Positions 10,275 through 20,966 of a stretch of DNA of 64,000 bases are shown piece after piece; within the stretch, counting starts at the first letter, position 1, and the number at the start of each line of letters is the position of its first letter. The stretch comes from Calonectria ilicicola. Lineage: Eukaryota > Ascomycota > Sordariomycetes > Hypocreales > Nectriaceae. The notes beneath the pieces are model-generated. The model saw nothing but the letters and a program-made list of their open reading frames with translations. It searched no databases and was not told where the DNA came from. A program made the translations under genes and the position numbers. The stretch spans positions 1,116,001 through 1,180,000 of the forward strand of contig CP085831.1 of NCBI GenBank assembly GCA_020809705.1, read 5' to 3'.

Positions 10275-12606
10275 ATGTCAACTATATCGCCTCCGACAGC
10301 GCAAAGCGGCTCGCAGGCGTTACGCCGCCCGGTGACCGAACGTGTGCTTGCGTGTGCGGCTTGTCAGCAGCGCAAGATCAAGTGCGACCGTACATTCCCT
10401 TGCGCGCACTGCGTCAAGCGAAACATCCAATGTGTGCCGGGTACGCAGCTGCTCCGGCAGAGACGACGTCCTCGCCCGCAGCGAGAGCTCTTGGATCGCC
10501 TTCAAAAGTATGAGCATCTGCTCCGTCAGAACAATGTCAAGTTTGAACCCATTGGACTTGCCCTGAACCCGGCTGGAGAAGACGACTTGTCGGATGGCCA
10601 TGATGAATTCGATGACGGACGATCCCATTCTGGCGCCGTGGATCAGACGGCCGCGTCACCATCTTCTACGCCTCAGACTCCACTCGATACCATGTTTGTT
10701 TTCCCGCTATTTGTAACCAACTGGTTTTGGTCTTTCGCTTTGACCTTGGTACTGACGAAATCCGCCAAGCAATCTGTGGCGTGCTATTACTCGGGAGGTG
10801 CGACGCATGAAAGTAAAACTTCGCTGTCAATAATGTACTGATATACAGTCATTAATTAGTCTCAAGAATCCAGCAACCCTACTGATTCCCCAATCGCAGA
10901 TGGCCTCCGAGATCGTGTCAGAACTGCCATGGAGCAGATATCCGGAGAAGATCAAAACATAATCGGATATCGCAAAACAACTGTTAATCTCTCAACATTT
11001 CACCCCTCACCGGCTGACATCTTCAGGCTCTGGCAGATATATCTCGATAACATTAATCCCCTGTTAAAGGTTACCCATACGCCAACTCTCCAGGTGCGCA
11101 TAATCGAAGCTGCCAGCAATGTCGAAAACATCAACCCTAGTTTTGAGGCCCTCATGTTTAGCATATACAGCTTGTGCATACTAAGTCTAGAGGATGTTGA
11201 ATGTCAAACCATGTTTCATCGACCAAGGGAAGAGCTACTTAGAAAGTATCAGTTTGCCTGTCAAGAAGCATTGATGAACGCCAAATACGCGTTCCGCTTA
11301 GACCGTGATACATTGACCGCTCTACATTTGTATTTGGTATTTCTCTCCGTCTCTGCTTGACTCTCTCCACTCGCTCACCAATCCCCAGCTCTCCATTCGT
11401 ACGGACACAAATCCCGGTGTTCTATCCTCTATGCTTGGAGTCGCGATCCGCATTTCACAGCGAATGGGAATCCACAGAGAGTCTCTCCTTGCCAAAGGCA
11501 ACTCTCCATTCGAAGCTGAGATGCGTCGGAGGCTCTGGTGGTCTCTTATGTTATTTGATGCGCGCACAAGCGAAAGATCAGATCACAAGGACCCACCATT
11601 GGCCCCAACATGGGATTGCGGAATCCCCACCAACATCGATGATTTTTATCTGCGACCACAGATGGAACAGCTCCCGGCGAGCCAAACGACTCCCACCGAG
11701 GCGCTTTTCGTCGTGGTGTGGGCAGAATTGTCGGACTTCATCCGCAACACCTCGTCGTATCTTGACTTCACAAACCCAGCCTTGAAGCCTCTGGCTAGAG
11801 AGCTCCCAGATGGTGGTAGCCTCATATCCTTCGAGAAGAGAATCGAAGAAAAGTACCTGAGTCATTGTGACCCAACGATTCCTGTTCACTACATGACCAT
11901 TTGGGTTGCGCGGGCATACCTCGCCAAGTGCCGACTCTGGGAACACTATGCAAAGTATTATGACCTCAGCATACACCAATCAGATGCTGAGCGCGATAAG
12001 GCTCTGCTACTCGCTTGCAGGGCAATCTATTGCGATACAAAACTTGCATCATCCCCTCTAACCAAAGGTTTTACCTGGTATCTGCATTCATATTTCCCCT
12101 TTCCTGCCTACATGCACATCGTGCAAGAGTTAGGAAGGAGGCCACTGTGTGATCTAGCCCAAAAGGGTTGGGAAACTATGAACAGCAATTTTGATGTTCG
12201 AGTTGCCAGACAGAAACCGAGGTCCCGCCCGATCTTTCATATGTTCAGCAGGCACATCCAACAGGCGTGGGAAGCTCTGCAAGCTGTTTCTGACCCGACA
12301 AAGCCTCCAGATACACCACAGATTATTTTGAGCATCAGAAAAAGGGAGGCAGAAATTGAAAGGTTGAGAAAGGAAGCCGAGATGCAGAATCAGGCAGGAC
12401 AAACTTCAAACACAGAAACCGCCAGTACTCTCATGCCCATGACGATGGGCTTTAACAATCCTAATCACTTGTTTGAGGCAGCACATCAACCAGGATTTGG
12501 AGGGACAGATGATTTCATGTTCCCAGGAATGCTCGGACAGTTACCGCCGACATTTGATTCGGGGCAATTTAACTGGCCCCCGATGGACTGGGGTCTAGGT
12601 AGTTGA
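10275..12606 (+). CDS. Zn(II)2Cys6 transcription factor
   Basis: Nuclear DNA-binding regulator. The zinc cluster is complete (C27, C30, C37, C43, C46, C53, spacing 2-6-5-2-6) and is followed by a basic linker and a coiled-coil-like RELLDRLQKYEHLL. The fungal-specific transcription factor domain follows, marked by RRRLWWSLMLFDARTSE. Four exons keep phase: 10275-10693, a 28-nt microexon 10770-10797, 10860-11336 and 11389-12606, for 713 residues. The microexon restores NLWRAITRE, which resembles the start of the conserved middle region in this family; reading through would put an untypical hydrophobic stretch there. The C-terminus is Gln/Pro/Met rich, as in activation regions. It faces the receptor gene at 12763-13940 tail to tail. 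The target genes are unknown. Confidence 0.85.
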
Positions 12607-12762
12607 TAATACAAGGTCCACACTAAAATGATCGATAAATCCACCCTTTCAACCTACCACCACCAGGAGGTCGAAGAATTACAAAGAAACAAAGAAAAAT
12701 GGGAGTGGAGACGTCATTATCTCCTGTAAAAGCCATAGGTCGTGGGTACCATCAGTAAATAC

Positions 12763-13940
12763 TCAGATTATACTCCTCATCTCTGTCTCCGGGTGTCTTT
12801 CTGCACTGTCTTGTGTATCATTCTGGTGACGTGGTCGCCCTTGTAACCCCATGCCACTCGTAGCTGACTGCATTTCTCGTTCGACGGGTCGTGACCAAAC
12901 GTTGATGTAAAACCTCGATCTCGTGAAAGCCGAGGCTATCCGTACACCCAAAGGTCTAAAAAAGGGAAGACAGGCGCAAGATAGAGCCGAAGTAAGTTCT
13001 GCAAGGGACCAAATAGCTGCTGTCGCATTAGTCCATGTGGTATCCACTTGAATATTCAACCACTGCATCCGCTCAATAGAGATTCCAATGGATCTGTTTG
13101 TGGTCAGCAACATTCAGAGAGTAATTCTTTTGCACCATGGTCTTACAGAAACCCTATCCCAAACACGCCCAGGAGGTATATTTTCTTCGCGAGTGGTATA
13201 TGGAGCTTCCACAGGTCTGGTAGGGGAAGAAGTAATATACCAAAGTCGCTCACAATGTGTATCGCACCAAGCATGCGATACCATAAGACTGGGTTTGGAA
13301 AGCACTGACCCTTCACTGTCTTATCCCAAATCGCGTTCAGAGGAATACACTGGACAAAACCAGACACTACCTGGCTCATTGCGGACAGGATCACAAAGAT
13401 GATAAACCCCATTGTAAGTTTACGCATGCCAGACACACACAAGAGACGATAGTAGTGAAGAAGGAACGTCATCTTCAGAAAGAAAAGAGCTACTAAGTAA
13501 AAAATGATAGAGAACCAAAAGTTCTGTGCCAACAAATTAGCTTGAACCAAACAGCTTAAATGCAAAGGGGTGGCGTACTCTTAGATAAAGCATGATGGTT
13601 CGATCTGATAACGTCGATTCATGCTTTCCCAGACCATAATTGGTCACTGCCGATTATGAGCTTAGGAACGCCACGGTTTATGGAGAGACCTACTCGTGAG
13701 CATACAGGTACCACATCCCACAAGACCAAGCTATAATTACATTAGACCCAGAATATAAAATCGGCAATATTACACAAGACTTACCCATGCCCCTATGGCT
13801 GTGATATCATCTGAAGTGAACTGCTTATTGAGTCGACGGCTTACCAGGCGCAGTCCAATCATCAAGGTCGCGATGACAATCTGACAGGTGACTCCGACAA
13901 TGACGCGATTCGACCTCGATTCATACTCATGGTAAGCCAT
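12763..13940 (-). CDS. Seven-helix rhodopsin-domain (PTH11-like) membrane protein
   Basis: Five exons on the minus strand keep phase and give 322 residues: 13940-13785, 13730-13694, 13646-13579, 13523-13147 and 13093-12763; the introns are 47-55 nt. The product begins MAYHEYESRSNRVIV and has hydrophobic helices through VGVTCQIVIATLMIGLRL, LGLVGCGTCML, WFSIIFYLVALFFLKMTFLL, KLTMGFIIFVILSAM and MLGAIHIVSDFGILLLPLP. It then shows the family's closing motif TTWTNATAAIWSLAELTSAL followed by CACLPFFRPL. These are hallmarks of the fungal rhodopsin/PTH11-type integral membrane family. There is no CFEM domain. A surface-sensing or receptor role is inferred from the family; the ligand is unknown. The cytosolic tail is about 70 residues, polar and Arg-rich. 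Confidence 0.8.
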
Positions 13941-16217
13941 CCCATCTGCGGCGAGCGTGTATGAAATGAAGTCGACGTGACGTAGGTTTGATGCCAGGTG
14001 CAGAATAGCCAAGTGGGGAAGGGGGGATCTGATATTTATTAGTACAGCTGGGAAACTCGGCAGCCTTTTTGCTCGCAGCTCATCCCAATCACCACCGTTT
14101 CGAGCAGTGCTGCCGAGGGCGTGCATTAGCCAGGGCTAAGCGGCAGCACAGCTGAAAAGCGAGACGAGGTGGCGGCCGCTACTATGCCGAATTTAGCTGG
14201 TGGAACCATGCGACGACGTCAGGTAAGACACAATAAGATTTTGAGCAAGCCACGTTAAGGTGTTGAACCGAATCGCTTAGGCATTGTTTCAGCACCCCTG
14301 AGGAAAACCGGAAATACCTCTTCAAAGGGGACGGACGCATGGACTTCACTGTGATCCGTATCCGATTCCCTCATCGTACAGACTATACTAGCTTGCACCT
14401 ATCATCGAGGGTCCAGTAAAAGATGACCAACCTTGTATCGTGTGCAAGTGTGTTTACAGATTCGAAGCAAACCATAATTTTAAGCGTATCCATGTTGCAT
14501 TTGTTTTATCTGTAAAAGCGCCCAGTGTTCAAAGGTGTCAAGAAACACATGGCAGAAGGCTTGCCGCAAGTGAATTGTCACATGGACCCCTGATTGCTGC
14601 AGATCATGCAGATTTTAGTGGCCTGTCAAGAGTCGACGACGTCATTTGTCATCCTTGATGTTGCATTATTTTGCTTTTGCGTACATCGGATAGCACGCAT
14701 CCGTGGGCTTATCGCACTAGGAACGCACTGATCGCGACGTTTGTTGGGCGGATCTTGCAATCGTGCACCTCGAGAAGGCTTCCCATAGGTCCGGTCTGAG
14801 AAATCCGTCACCCGTATCGGGCCCATAGGGCGGATCTGTCAACCAGCATTTGCAGGACGGAAGCACTTTAAATTTTGCCGGTGCCGAAATGAATCTGGGG
14901 TATGGGGGGAACCAGAGTGAGCACCTTTTGACCCCTGAAGTCTGGAATGCTCCACACAAGCAAAGTTCTGAGACATGCCTCGGTCCAAAAACGGAGAGAT
15001 CGGCCAGTCCGTTGCTGCTCAGTGTGATGCAATCTTTATGTGATGGTTCCCGCGTCGAATATCAGCCAGTAAGAATTGGCGATTCCGGGCAGTCATGTCT
15101 GACGTCCGTCATCAGAAACCGGGTCCACCAATAAAAGTAATCAATCGGAATCGAGTGAAAGCGTGGTGGCTGGCCTAACTAAATGCCTTGGCACAGATCA
15201 CTAATGAGGGTGCTGTCTTCTGGAGGCTGACATCATGCCTCACCACGACTAATCAACTCTAATAAAAGTATCGCCGTGGGCTTTTTTAGAAACCAAAAAA
15301 GGTTTTCGAATGTTTCATCCGTTAAAGGTTCTCGAGCTTCTGGCGAGTGCAGGAGCGTGCAATGTACGTACCACAAAGATCGAATAATCACCGAGCTTCA
15401 GCTCTGCTACGTGGTATCTCTTTGCAGTTCAGTTGCTCTTATCATTTGTACTGTTAATATTCACGGAACCATGCCAAAAAAAAAAAAGAAGAAGAAAATG
15501 GTGGCAACATTTCCTAGGCTAGCCAATCGGCAAAAACAGGTTCTCTGCCATGGGAGACTGTTATATACAAAATCCAACACCACTGGCCCGCCATCTTGCC
15601 TCTTCGTCTGTTGTGTTTCGAAGTCACTTTGGATATAATTCATCTATCAATGAATTCGTAGTCTCTGATCTCCGTCTCAGATCCACCTAAATAAGAGGCT
15701 TAAGCTTTTAGTTTCGTACGATTTGGCCTGGAAATTACTCATACCACCCAAAATCATGACTCAAATTCCTCCGTTTATGTACATTTAGAAAGTTGGCGTG
15801 GCTCCAAGTTACTTTGCCGGGCATCTAAGTTTGCTGCTTTTTTCTTTTAGGATTTCAAGGTCAAGTGGCGGCTACCGTGCTATTCTTGGAAGAGCAGTAT
15901 CGCGTTCCCTACAAGAGACAAAATGATAGATGTTTGCAACATTCTCTAGAAAACTTTTGCCAGAACGATTCCGTTCCGCCACGTCCACTAGGGATGATGA
16001 CTAAACATTGGTGTTGGGTTAAGTGAAGTCGCACTAATTTTGTATGGCCGCCCCACCCTGTCCCCCACACTGAGAGACTTTCTGTCCAAGGCTGGCGACG
16101 ATGGAACACCTTGTATATTTCCTAGGGTGGGACCAAGCATAACCAATCGCCATCCTATCTTCCAGGGCTTACTTGAATTATGATCTTGAGATACAGTACC
16201 CAATCAGAAGCGTCAAT
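13941..16217. other. Long intergenic region, no gene recognised
   Basis: About 2.3 kb of normal composition between the divergent receptor and NLR genes. Short open frames occur on both strands, but none has a conserved motif, plausible splice partners or an ATG in good context. A lysine-coding A-rich patch lies near 15474. Promoters of both flanking genes presumably sit here. Confidence 0.4.
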
Positions 16218-16223
16218 ATGGCG

Positions 16224-16286
16224 GGCGATGTATACAACGTCACAGCAAGTGGTACTTCATTCGTCAATGTTGGCGATACTTATGTT
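16224..16286 (+). other. HET-s-type amyloid motif (NLR copy)
   Basis: Codes residues 3-23 of the NLR. Numbered as a 21-residue HET-s repeat, it has V at positions 6, 14 and 16, G at 17, D at 18 and Y at 20. The copies in the two neighbouring genes share this pattern. Confidence 0.7.
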
Positions 16287-18855
16287 TCCGGCTATGATAA
16301 AAAGCGCCAGCTACGCAACCTCCTGTTCCCATACTCAGAGTCTAATAAGACTCTAACGCTGGAATGGGACCACAACCAGGTGAAACAAAAGCATGCTGGC
16401 GAAACCAGCAAGTGGTTACACGCCTCCAAAGAGTTCAGATCTTGGGTGAAAAAGCGGAATAGTCTCTTTTGGATTCACAGAATTGCGGGAAGTGGGAAAA
16501 CTGTATTAAGGTATCAGTAGCAAGGATTATGCCAAGAATTGAAAAACTATAAAGGCTAATGTGTCTAGTTCAACCGTTGTTGACTACCTGCAAAGTTATG
16601 TGGCCGAAAGGGATCAGGTAGCAGCATATTACTTCAACGCCAGGGATGATGAGAAACAGAATGTGTCACGATTGCCCCGGTCTCTTATTCTACAGTTTTT
16701 CCCCGATGAGTGGGAAGCGCCGTCCAAATTTGAGGAGCTATTCAAACAATTCTTTTCACAAACGCCCTCAGATGACGACTTGATGAAGATACTAATAGAG
16801 CTTATCGAAAGCAAAGAACAGGTTTATATTGTTATTGACGCATTGGATGAATGCAGCAACTCATTTCGAAGTGGAGAGGTATCTGAAGTTGAAAAGTTAG
16901 CCAGTTTCATTATCAAAATTGGCGCCATCAAGACATCCAATCTCCATTTTCTAGTTACCAACCGAGACGGAGGCCTATCAGGCAATGTCTCCGAAGCACT
17001 GAACAGTCTGTTTCAGCCAGCTGCATATCATTCCAAAATGAACTTGCGGTCCACGAAAATAAGATCTCAAATTGACATTGATATTGAAACTTTTATTATT
17101 TCCGAGTTGCAGCGCTGGAACAGCCGGAAAGGCCAAAGATCTTGGATTCCATTGAGCCGACTTGAGCAGGGATTGGTCATCGATTCTTTAACAAAAAGAG
17201 CAAATGGAATGTGAGTAAACATACTTCATCTGCCATTATTCCCACGTCAAATCTACCACATACTCATAATACAATGCAGGTTTCGCTTAGCAGCATGTCA
17301 TCTGGACTTGCTCTGAAATAAGGATACTTTCAATGAGGTTAAAAACGCATTGGATGATTTACCTTCAACGTTGGTAGAAATGTACGACCGTATTTTGAAA
17401 GAGATAAAAGATCAAGGACAGATAAAAACAGCCTCGATCCTTCTCCGATGGCTGCTTTACTCCAAGCGTTCACTAAAACTTGGGGAGCTCATGAAACTCA
17501 CCATGGTAAATCTCCAAGGTGATAGTTTTGACCTTGAAGTGGGTGCCAGAGACGCAAGTTACGTATCTGCAACTCTCTCTAGTCTTATTAACATATCCGA
17601 TGACCAGCTGGTCGTGTTTTCGCACCATACTGTCAAGGAATACTTCCAGTTAGAAACGACAGAAAAGGGCTTTTTCGCCCAGCAAGAGGACTCGCAGAAA
17701 TTTCTCGCTAAATGTTGTTTATCATACATGCAATTCTGTGGTCAAAGTGGATCAAAAGGCATGTTGAGACATCTTCAAAGACACGGTTCTCTAGATGAGT
17801 GCATGCTACTGGAGTATGCGTGCAATAACTGGCAGAAACATGTCTCAGAAGCATGAAGAAGCTCCGGGCAGTCAAATATGGCCAATAAATCTAGGCCGTC
17901 ACGTGAAGCTGCAGCATCGCTAGAGGCTCGTAAGGACACAATTATTGGCGATCTATGTCCAGACAATGCACCACAAACGTTTTCAGAACGGACAGGCTCG
18001 GTAAAACTGTGGCTTGACCATGTTCTTGACGGCGACCTTGTGAAAAATCACAAGATTTTGGAGACCCTTTCCTTTCAAGCATACGAGATTTTTGTCAAAT
18101 ACCTTTCAAATATAACGACCTTTGCTTCGCCCAGTATCTTAATAACAGCACTTGAAGGTAGATACGAAGACATGGCCCAGCTCATCATCGAGCATCGCAA
18201 CAATCGCCCCAACTACCTTCAGAAATGTACATTATCGAATTTGGATATCAAACTGCATGCCATCACACATGAATCTCAAATCGACATTTTGCGACTGTTG
18301 TTGGATCATGGGGCGGATGTTAATTTAACGAACTGCTATAGACAGACTTTGCTGCAACTAGCTGTATCTCAAAACAATAAATCAATCGCAAAGCTGTTTA
18401 TAGAACAGGGCGCCGACGTCAATGCGAAAGATTTGGAGGGACGAACAGCCCTGCACATCGCCTCATCACTAGGCCACAGCGCGATTACCCGCCTTTTGCT
18501 ACAAAAAGGAGCCATTGCTAGCACCCAAGACATATGTGGACGGACAGCTCTGGATATTGCGGTGGAAAGGGCAGTAATGCACTTCACATGCCAGATCACT
18601 GAATTTGACCCTCCTAGTGGAATTTTTTATACACCAACCCGGGAAACCCAGACCAACCATGAAGAAACCGCATATATGATCCGAGCGCTATTAGAGAAAG
18701 AAACAGTACACGAGGAAATTGACTATGAAAAAATTTGTTGCCAGGAAAAACTCAGTATTTTGGAAGACCCAAGTCGATTCGAAGGATCCCTCTCAAACCA
18801 AACTCCGAAAATACTTGGAACTTCCAGTTGCCGCAGATTAGTAAGTGTTCGAGAC

Positions 18856-19437
18856 ATTAAGGTGTGTGGAGGAAGACACAACTTCATCGCGCAATTTGTC
18901 GACAATCTAGCTCTGGCCAGGGGATATGTCAAGTTCGGGATGCCATTGCTTGAACAGATATTGGTACATGGTCAGCTTGCCAATTTCACAAACCCAGCTC
19001 CGTCTGGGATATTGAGACTACAAAGATGCCTATTTGACAATAGAGAGACCTTTATCAGGAGAGCAGCGATAACCGATGGGAATGGTCATTTTACAAATTC
19101 GCAGATCAGACAATTGATGATCAGTAATGGCTCTGCTACCTTTCAGTCAAGTGCTCAAATCGGAGATCTGAATCTGATTGAAGGATCCGCTACTTTCATG
19201 GGGGAAGCCAAGATCAATAATCTAAGAGCGAGTGGCGGATCTATCATTTTCATGGCAGCAGCCAGGATTAACAATCTGACAGTGTGTGGTGCATCAGTCA
19301 CTTTTTCAAGATCAGTTGACATAAAAAGCTTACGTATTATTAGAGGATCAGTTCGTTTCTTGTCCTCTGTGCAGACGGAAGAATTATGGGTATCTAGTGG
19401 AATTGTAAATTTCACTCATAACATTCATAAAGAGATA
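18856..19437 (+). repeat. 18-residue beta-solenoid repeats in the NLR
   Basis: Six exact 54-bp coding periods run from 19114 to 19437. Each turn follows L-x4-G-S-x-x-F-x5-I-x-x, for example LRASGGSIIFMAAARINN and LTVCGASVTFSRSVDIKS. About five weaker turns precede them from 18856. Such a pattern predicts a beta-helix with one turn per 18 residues, similar in period to bactofilin-type helices. It sits between ankyrin blocks, where the sensor surface of an NLR would be. Confidence 0.75.
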
Positions 19438-20072
19438 ATGACGCTCCTTCTCAAAGATACGGCGCACGTGGAGGAAGAAGGCTCCAGCAGAATCATTCGA
19501 GAGATAAAGATAGATGATTGGTTATTTGATTTACGAAGGGTTGAACAAATGAGAGATATGGATGAGCGGGGAGGAGTTGTGAAGCTTGATGTCGAGATGA
19601 CAGCCTTGCATTACGCGGTGAGATGCGGACATAGCGCCATGGCGAGCCTTCTTTTAGAAAAAGGAGCCGACCCCAATGTTGCATTACGGTCTAGGAGCAA
19701 AGCTCTTGTCGTGGGGGATCAGATATATGAAGGTCCAGGATGGACACCGCTACATTTGGCGGCTTTTCATAGTCGAGAGTCAATGATCAGATTGCTTCTA
19801 GAGCACAACGCCCGAATGAATATTGAGGACAGAAACGGTCAAACCGCATTGCAAATCGCATTGGCTCAAGCGCAACCGGATATCGTGGCAATTTTGGAAG
19901 ACGAGCTCCATGTTAGAGAGACAATGCTACAGAAAGGCATTCGGAAGGTGAAAGGCACGCTACCTTTTCTTCGGTAATATGGGTACTAGCAGACACTACA
20001 TCAATTATCTAAACCTTTTGCAGCCTTCGCAGCTGCGAGAAACTCCATTCGTAACTCAAGGGGGCTTTTCCC

Positions 20073-20135
20073 ACCATAAGTGTTTCCAACATTAACATGA
20101 GCCTGGTCAGTGACGGAAACCTTCGCGGCTTCATT
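20073..20135 (-). other. HET-s-type amyloid motif r2 of the HET-S-like protein
   Basis: Codes residues 273-293 of the frame, including AHVNVGNTYGG. Hydrophobic residues occupy positions 6, 14 and 16, with Gly17, Asn18 and Tyr20, which fits the beta-solenoid layer pattern of HET-s 262-282. Confidence 0.75.
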
Positions 20136-20177
20136 GCGAGTCTGTTTTACAAATGCGTTCCCACCATCCCATTCACT

Positions 20178-20240
20178 GTGAAAGAAATCACCAATGTTCA
20201 CCGTGCCCTCTTTCATGACTTCGGTGTCCTGGACCGTATT
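20178..20240 (-). other. HET-s-type amyloid motif r1 of the HET-S-like protein
   Basis: Codes residues 238-258, with GTVNIGDFF at its core. It is less hydrophobic at position 6 (Thr) than r2. Two copies in one protein allow a two-layer solenoid per molecule, as in HET-s. Confidence 0.7.
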
Positions 20241-20966
20241 TCTAGCCGTAGATTTGTTCTCAAACATCTTCATGACTTTTTGGGAAATCTGATCAGTAGC
20301 AGAAGCTCTAATCTCGTTCATCTCCTCATCACTCAACTTCAAGTTTTCGATGTTCTGGCGATACTTTTCAAGCTGTTGGTTCTGATTCATGGGAGCAAAG
20401 CCAGTGTTGAGTTGATCCACCAACTTCGTGACAGCATCCGTAGCATCTTCAAGACGAACCCCATCAATACAGTCCCAGACGGTGCGCTTCAAAACACGTG
20501 CGTGCTGATCTTCGTGTTCTCCACGCACCATGTTATGGAGCTTACCTCCAACACTTTTCATCCCGCAGAGTTTGCCCCTCTGGTTGCCTGAGCCAGTGAA
20601 GGGGGGGAGGGAATTTTCCGAAGATGAATCAAGCTCGCATACCCGTTCACTGGTCGTATACGTGGCCAGTTGGACGTTTGCATCCGACAGGTGCTTTCGG
20701 ATAAGCTCCAAAATCGTAAAAGCCTGCTGAGTGGTTTGGTCTATTGGTCGAGTCACAAGGAACTGGTTCAATGAGGCCCCCGACTCATCGATGAGTCCCA
20801 CGGCGGTGGCCCAATTCAATGTCGAATTTTCCAACAATGCGACTTTTATTTGCAAGGTTGTATGGTTGCTGTCGAAATCTCTACCAGTGAGAAAATCGTC
20901 GTAGGACCGGCGCAGATTTTGAAGGCCGCTCGCAAGATCGGTGGTAGTCACAGCTTTTCACGCCAT

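Larger units (their letters stand above)
16218..19977 (+). pseudogene. NLR with N-terminal amyloid motif, NACHT and ankyrin/beta-solenoid region
   Basis: STAND-class signalling protein. Exons 16218-16510, 16569-17210 and 17280-19977 keep phase over about 1,210 codons. Residues 3-23 are a HET-s-type amyloid motif ending SFVNVGDTYV. A NACHT NTPase follows, with Walker A IAGSGKT near residue 90 and Walker B VYIVIDALDEC. C-terminal ankyrin repeats (LLLDHGADVN, LFIEQGADVN, LLLEKGADPN) are split by 18-residue beta-solenoid turns. In the known NWD2/HET-S pair, the receptor's N-terminal motif templates amyloid folding of the executor. Two in-frame TGA codons (17314-17316 after the LAACHLDLL segment, and 17854-17856) interrupt exon 3 while homology continues in the same frame; each could be CGA changed to TGA. 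The gene is probably inactive in this strain unless read through. Its stop lies 23 bp from that of the opposing HET-S-like gene. Confidence 0.8.
20001..20966 (-). pseudogene. HET-S-like HeLo-domain protein with two amyloid motifs
   Basis: Family role: amyloid-triggered membrane-damaging executor of fungal programmed cell death. The frame from 20951 down to the stop at 20001-20003 codes 316 residues. Residues about 25-190 resemble the helical HeLo domain (LQIKVALLENSTLNWATAVG near 34-53; RTVWDCIDGVRLED and KLVDQLNTGF later). Two C-terminal copies of the 21-residue motif follow at residues 238-258 and 273-293, separated by 14 residues, nearly the spacing in Podospora HET-s. The second ends in YGGKSP, like the HET-s C-terminal loop. 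The frame has no ATG at its head: 20951 is GTG, and the in-frame ATG at 20966-20964 is followed by GCG and then TGA (20960-20958). The hydrophobic glycine-rich first helix of killing HET-S is not evident. Either the gene is broken or an upstream exon exists; I found none within 400 bp. Confidence 0.75.

Noticed and set aside
17211..17330. Longer intron 2 in NLR 1 that would remove the first TGA
   Set aside because: An AG after the TGA could be used, but it would delete the conserved segment ending in LAACHLDLL; the shorter intron fits the family better.
17314..17856. TGA as a recoded or readthrough codon
   Set aside because: Fungal nuclear genes use the standard code, genes here end at TGA normally, and the following bases (AAT, AGA) do not match the CTA readthrough context.
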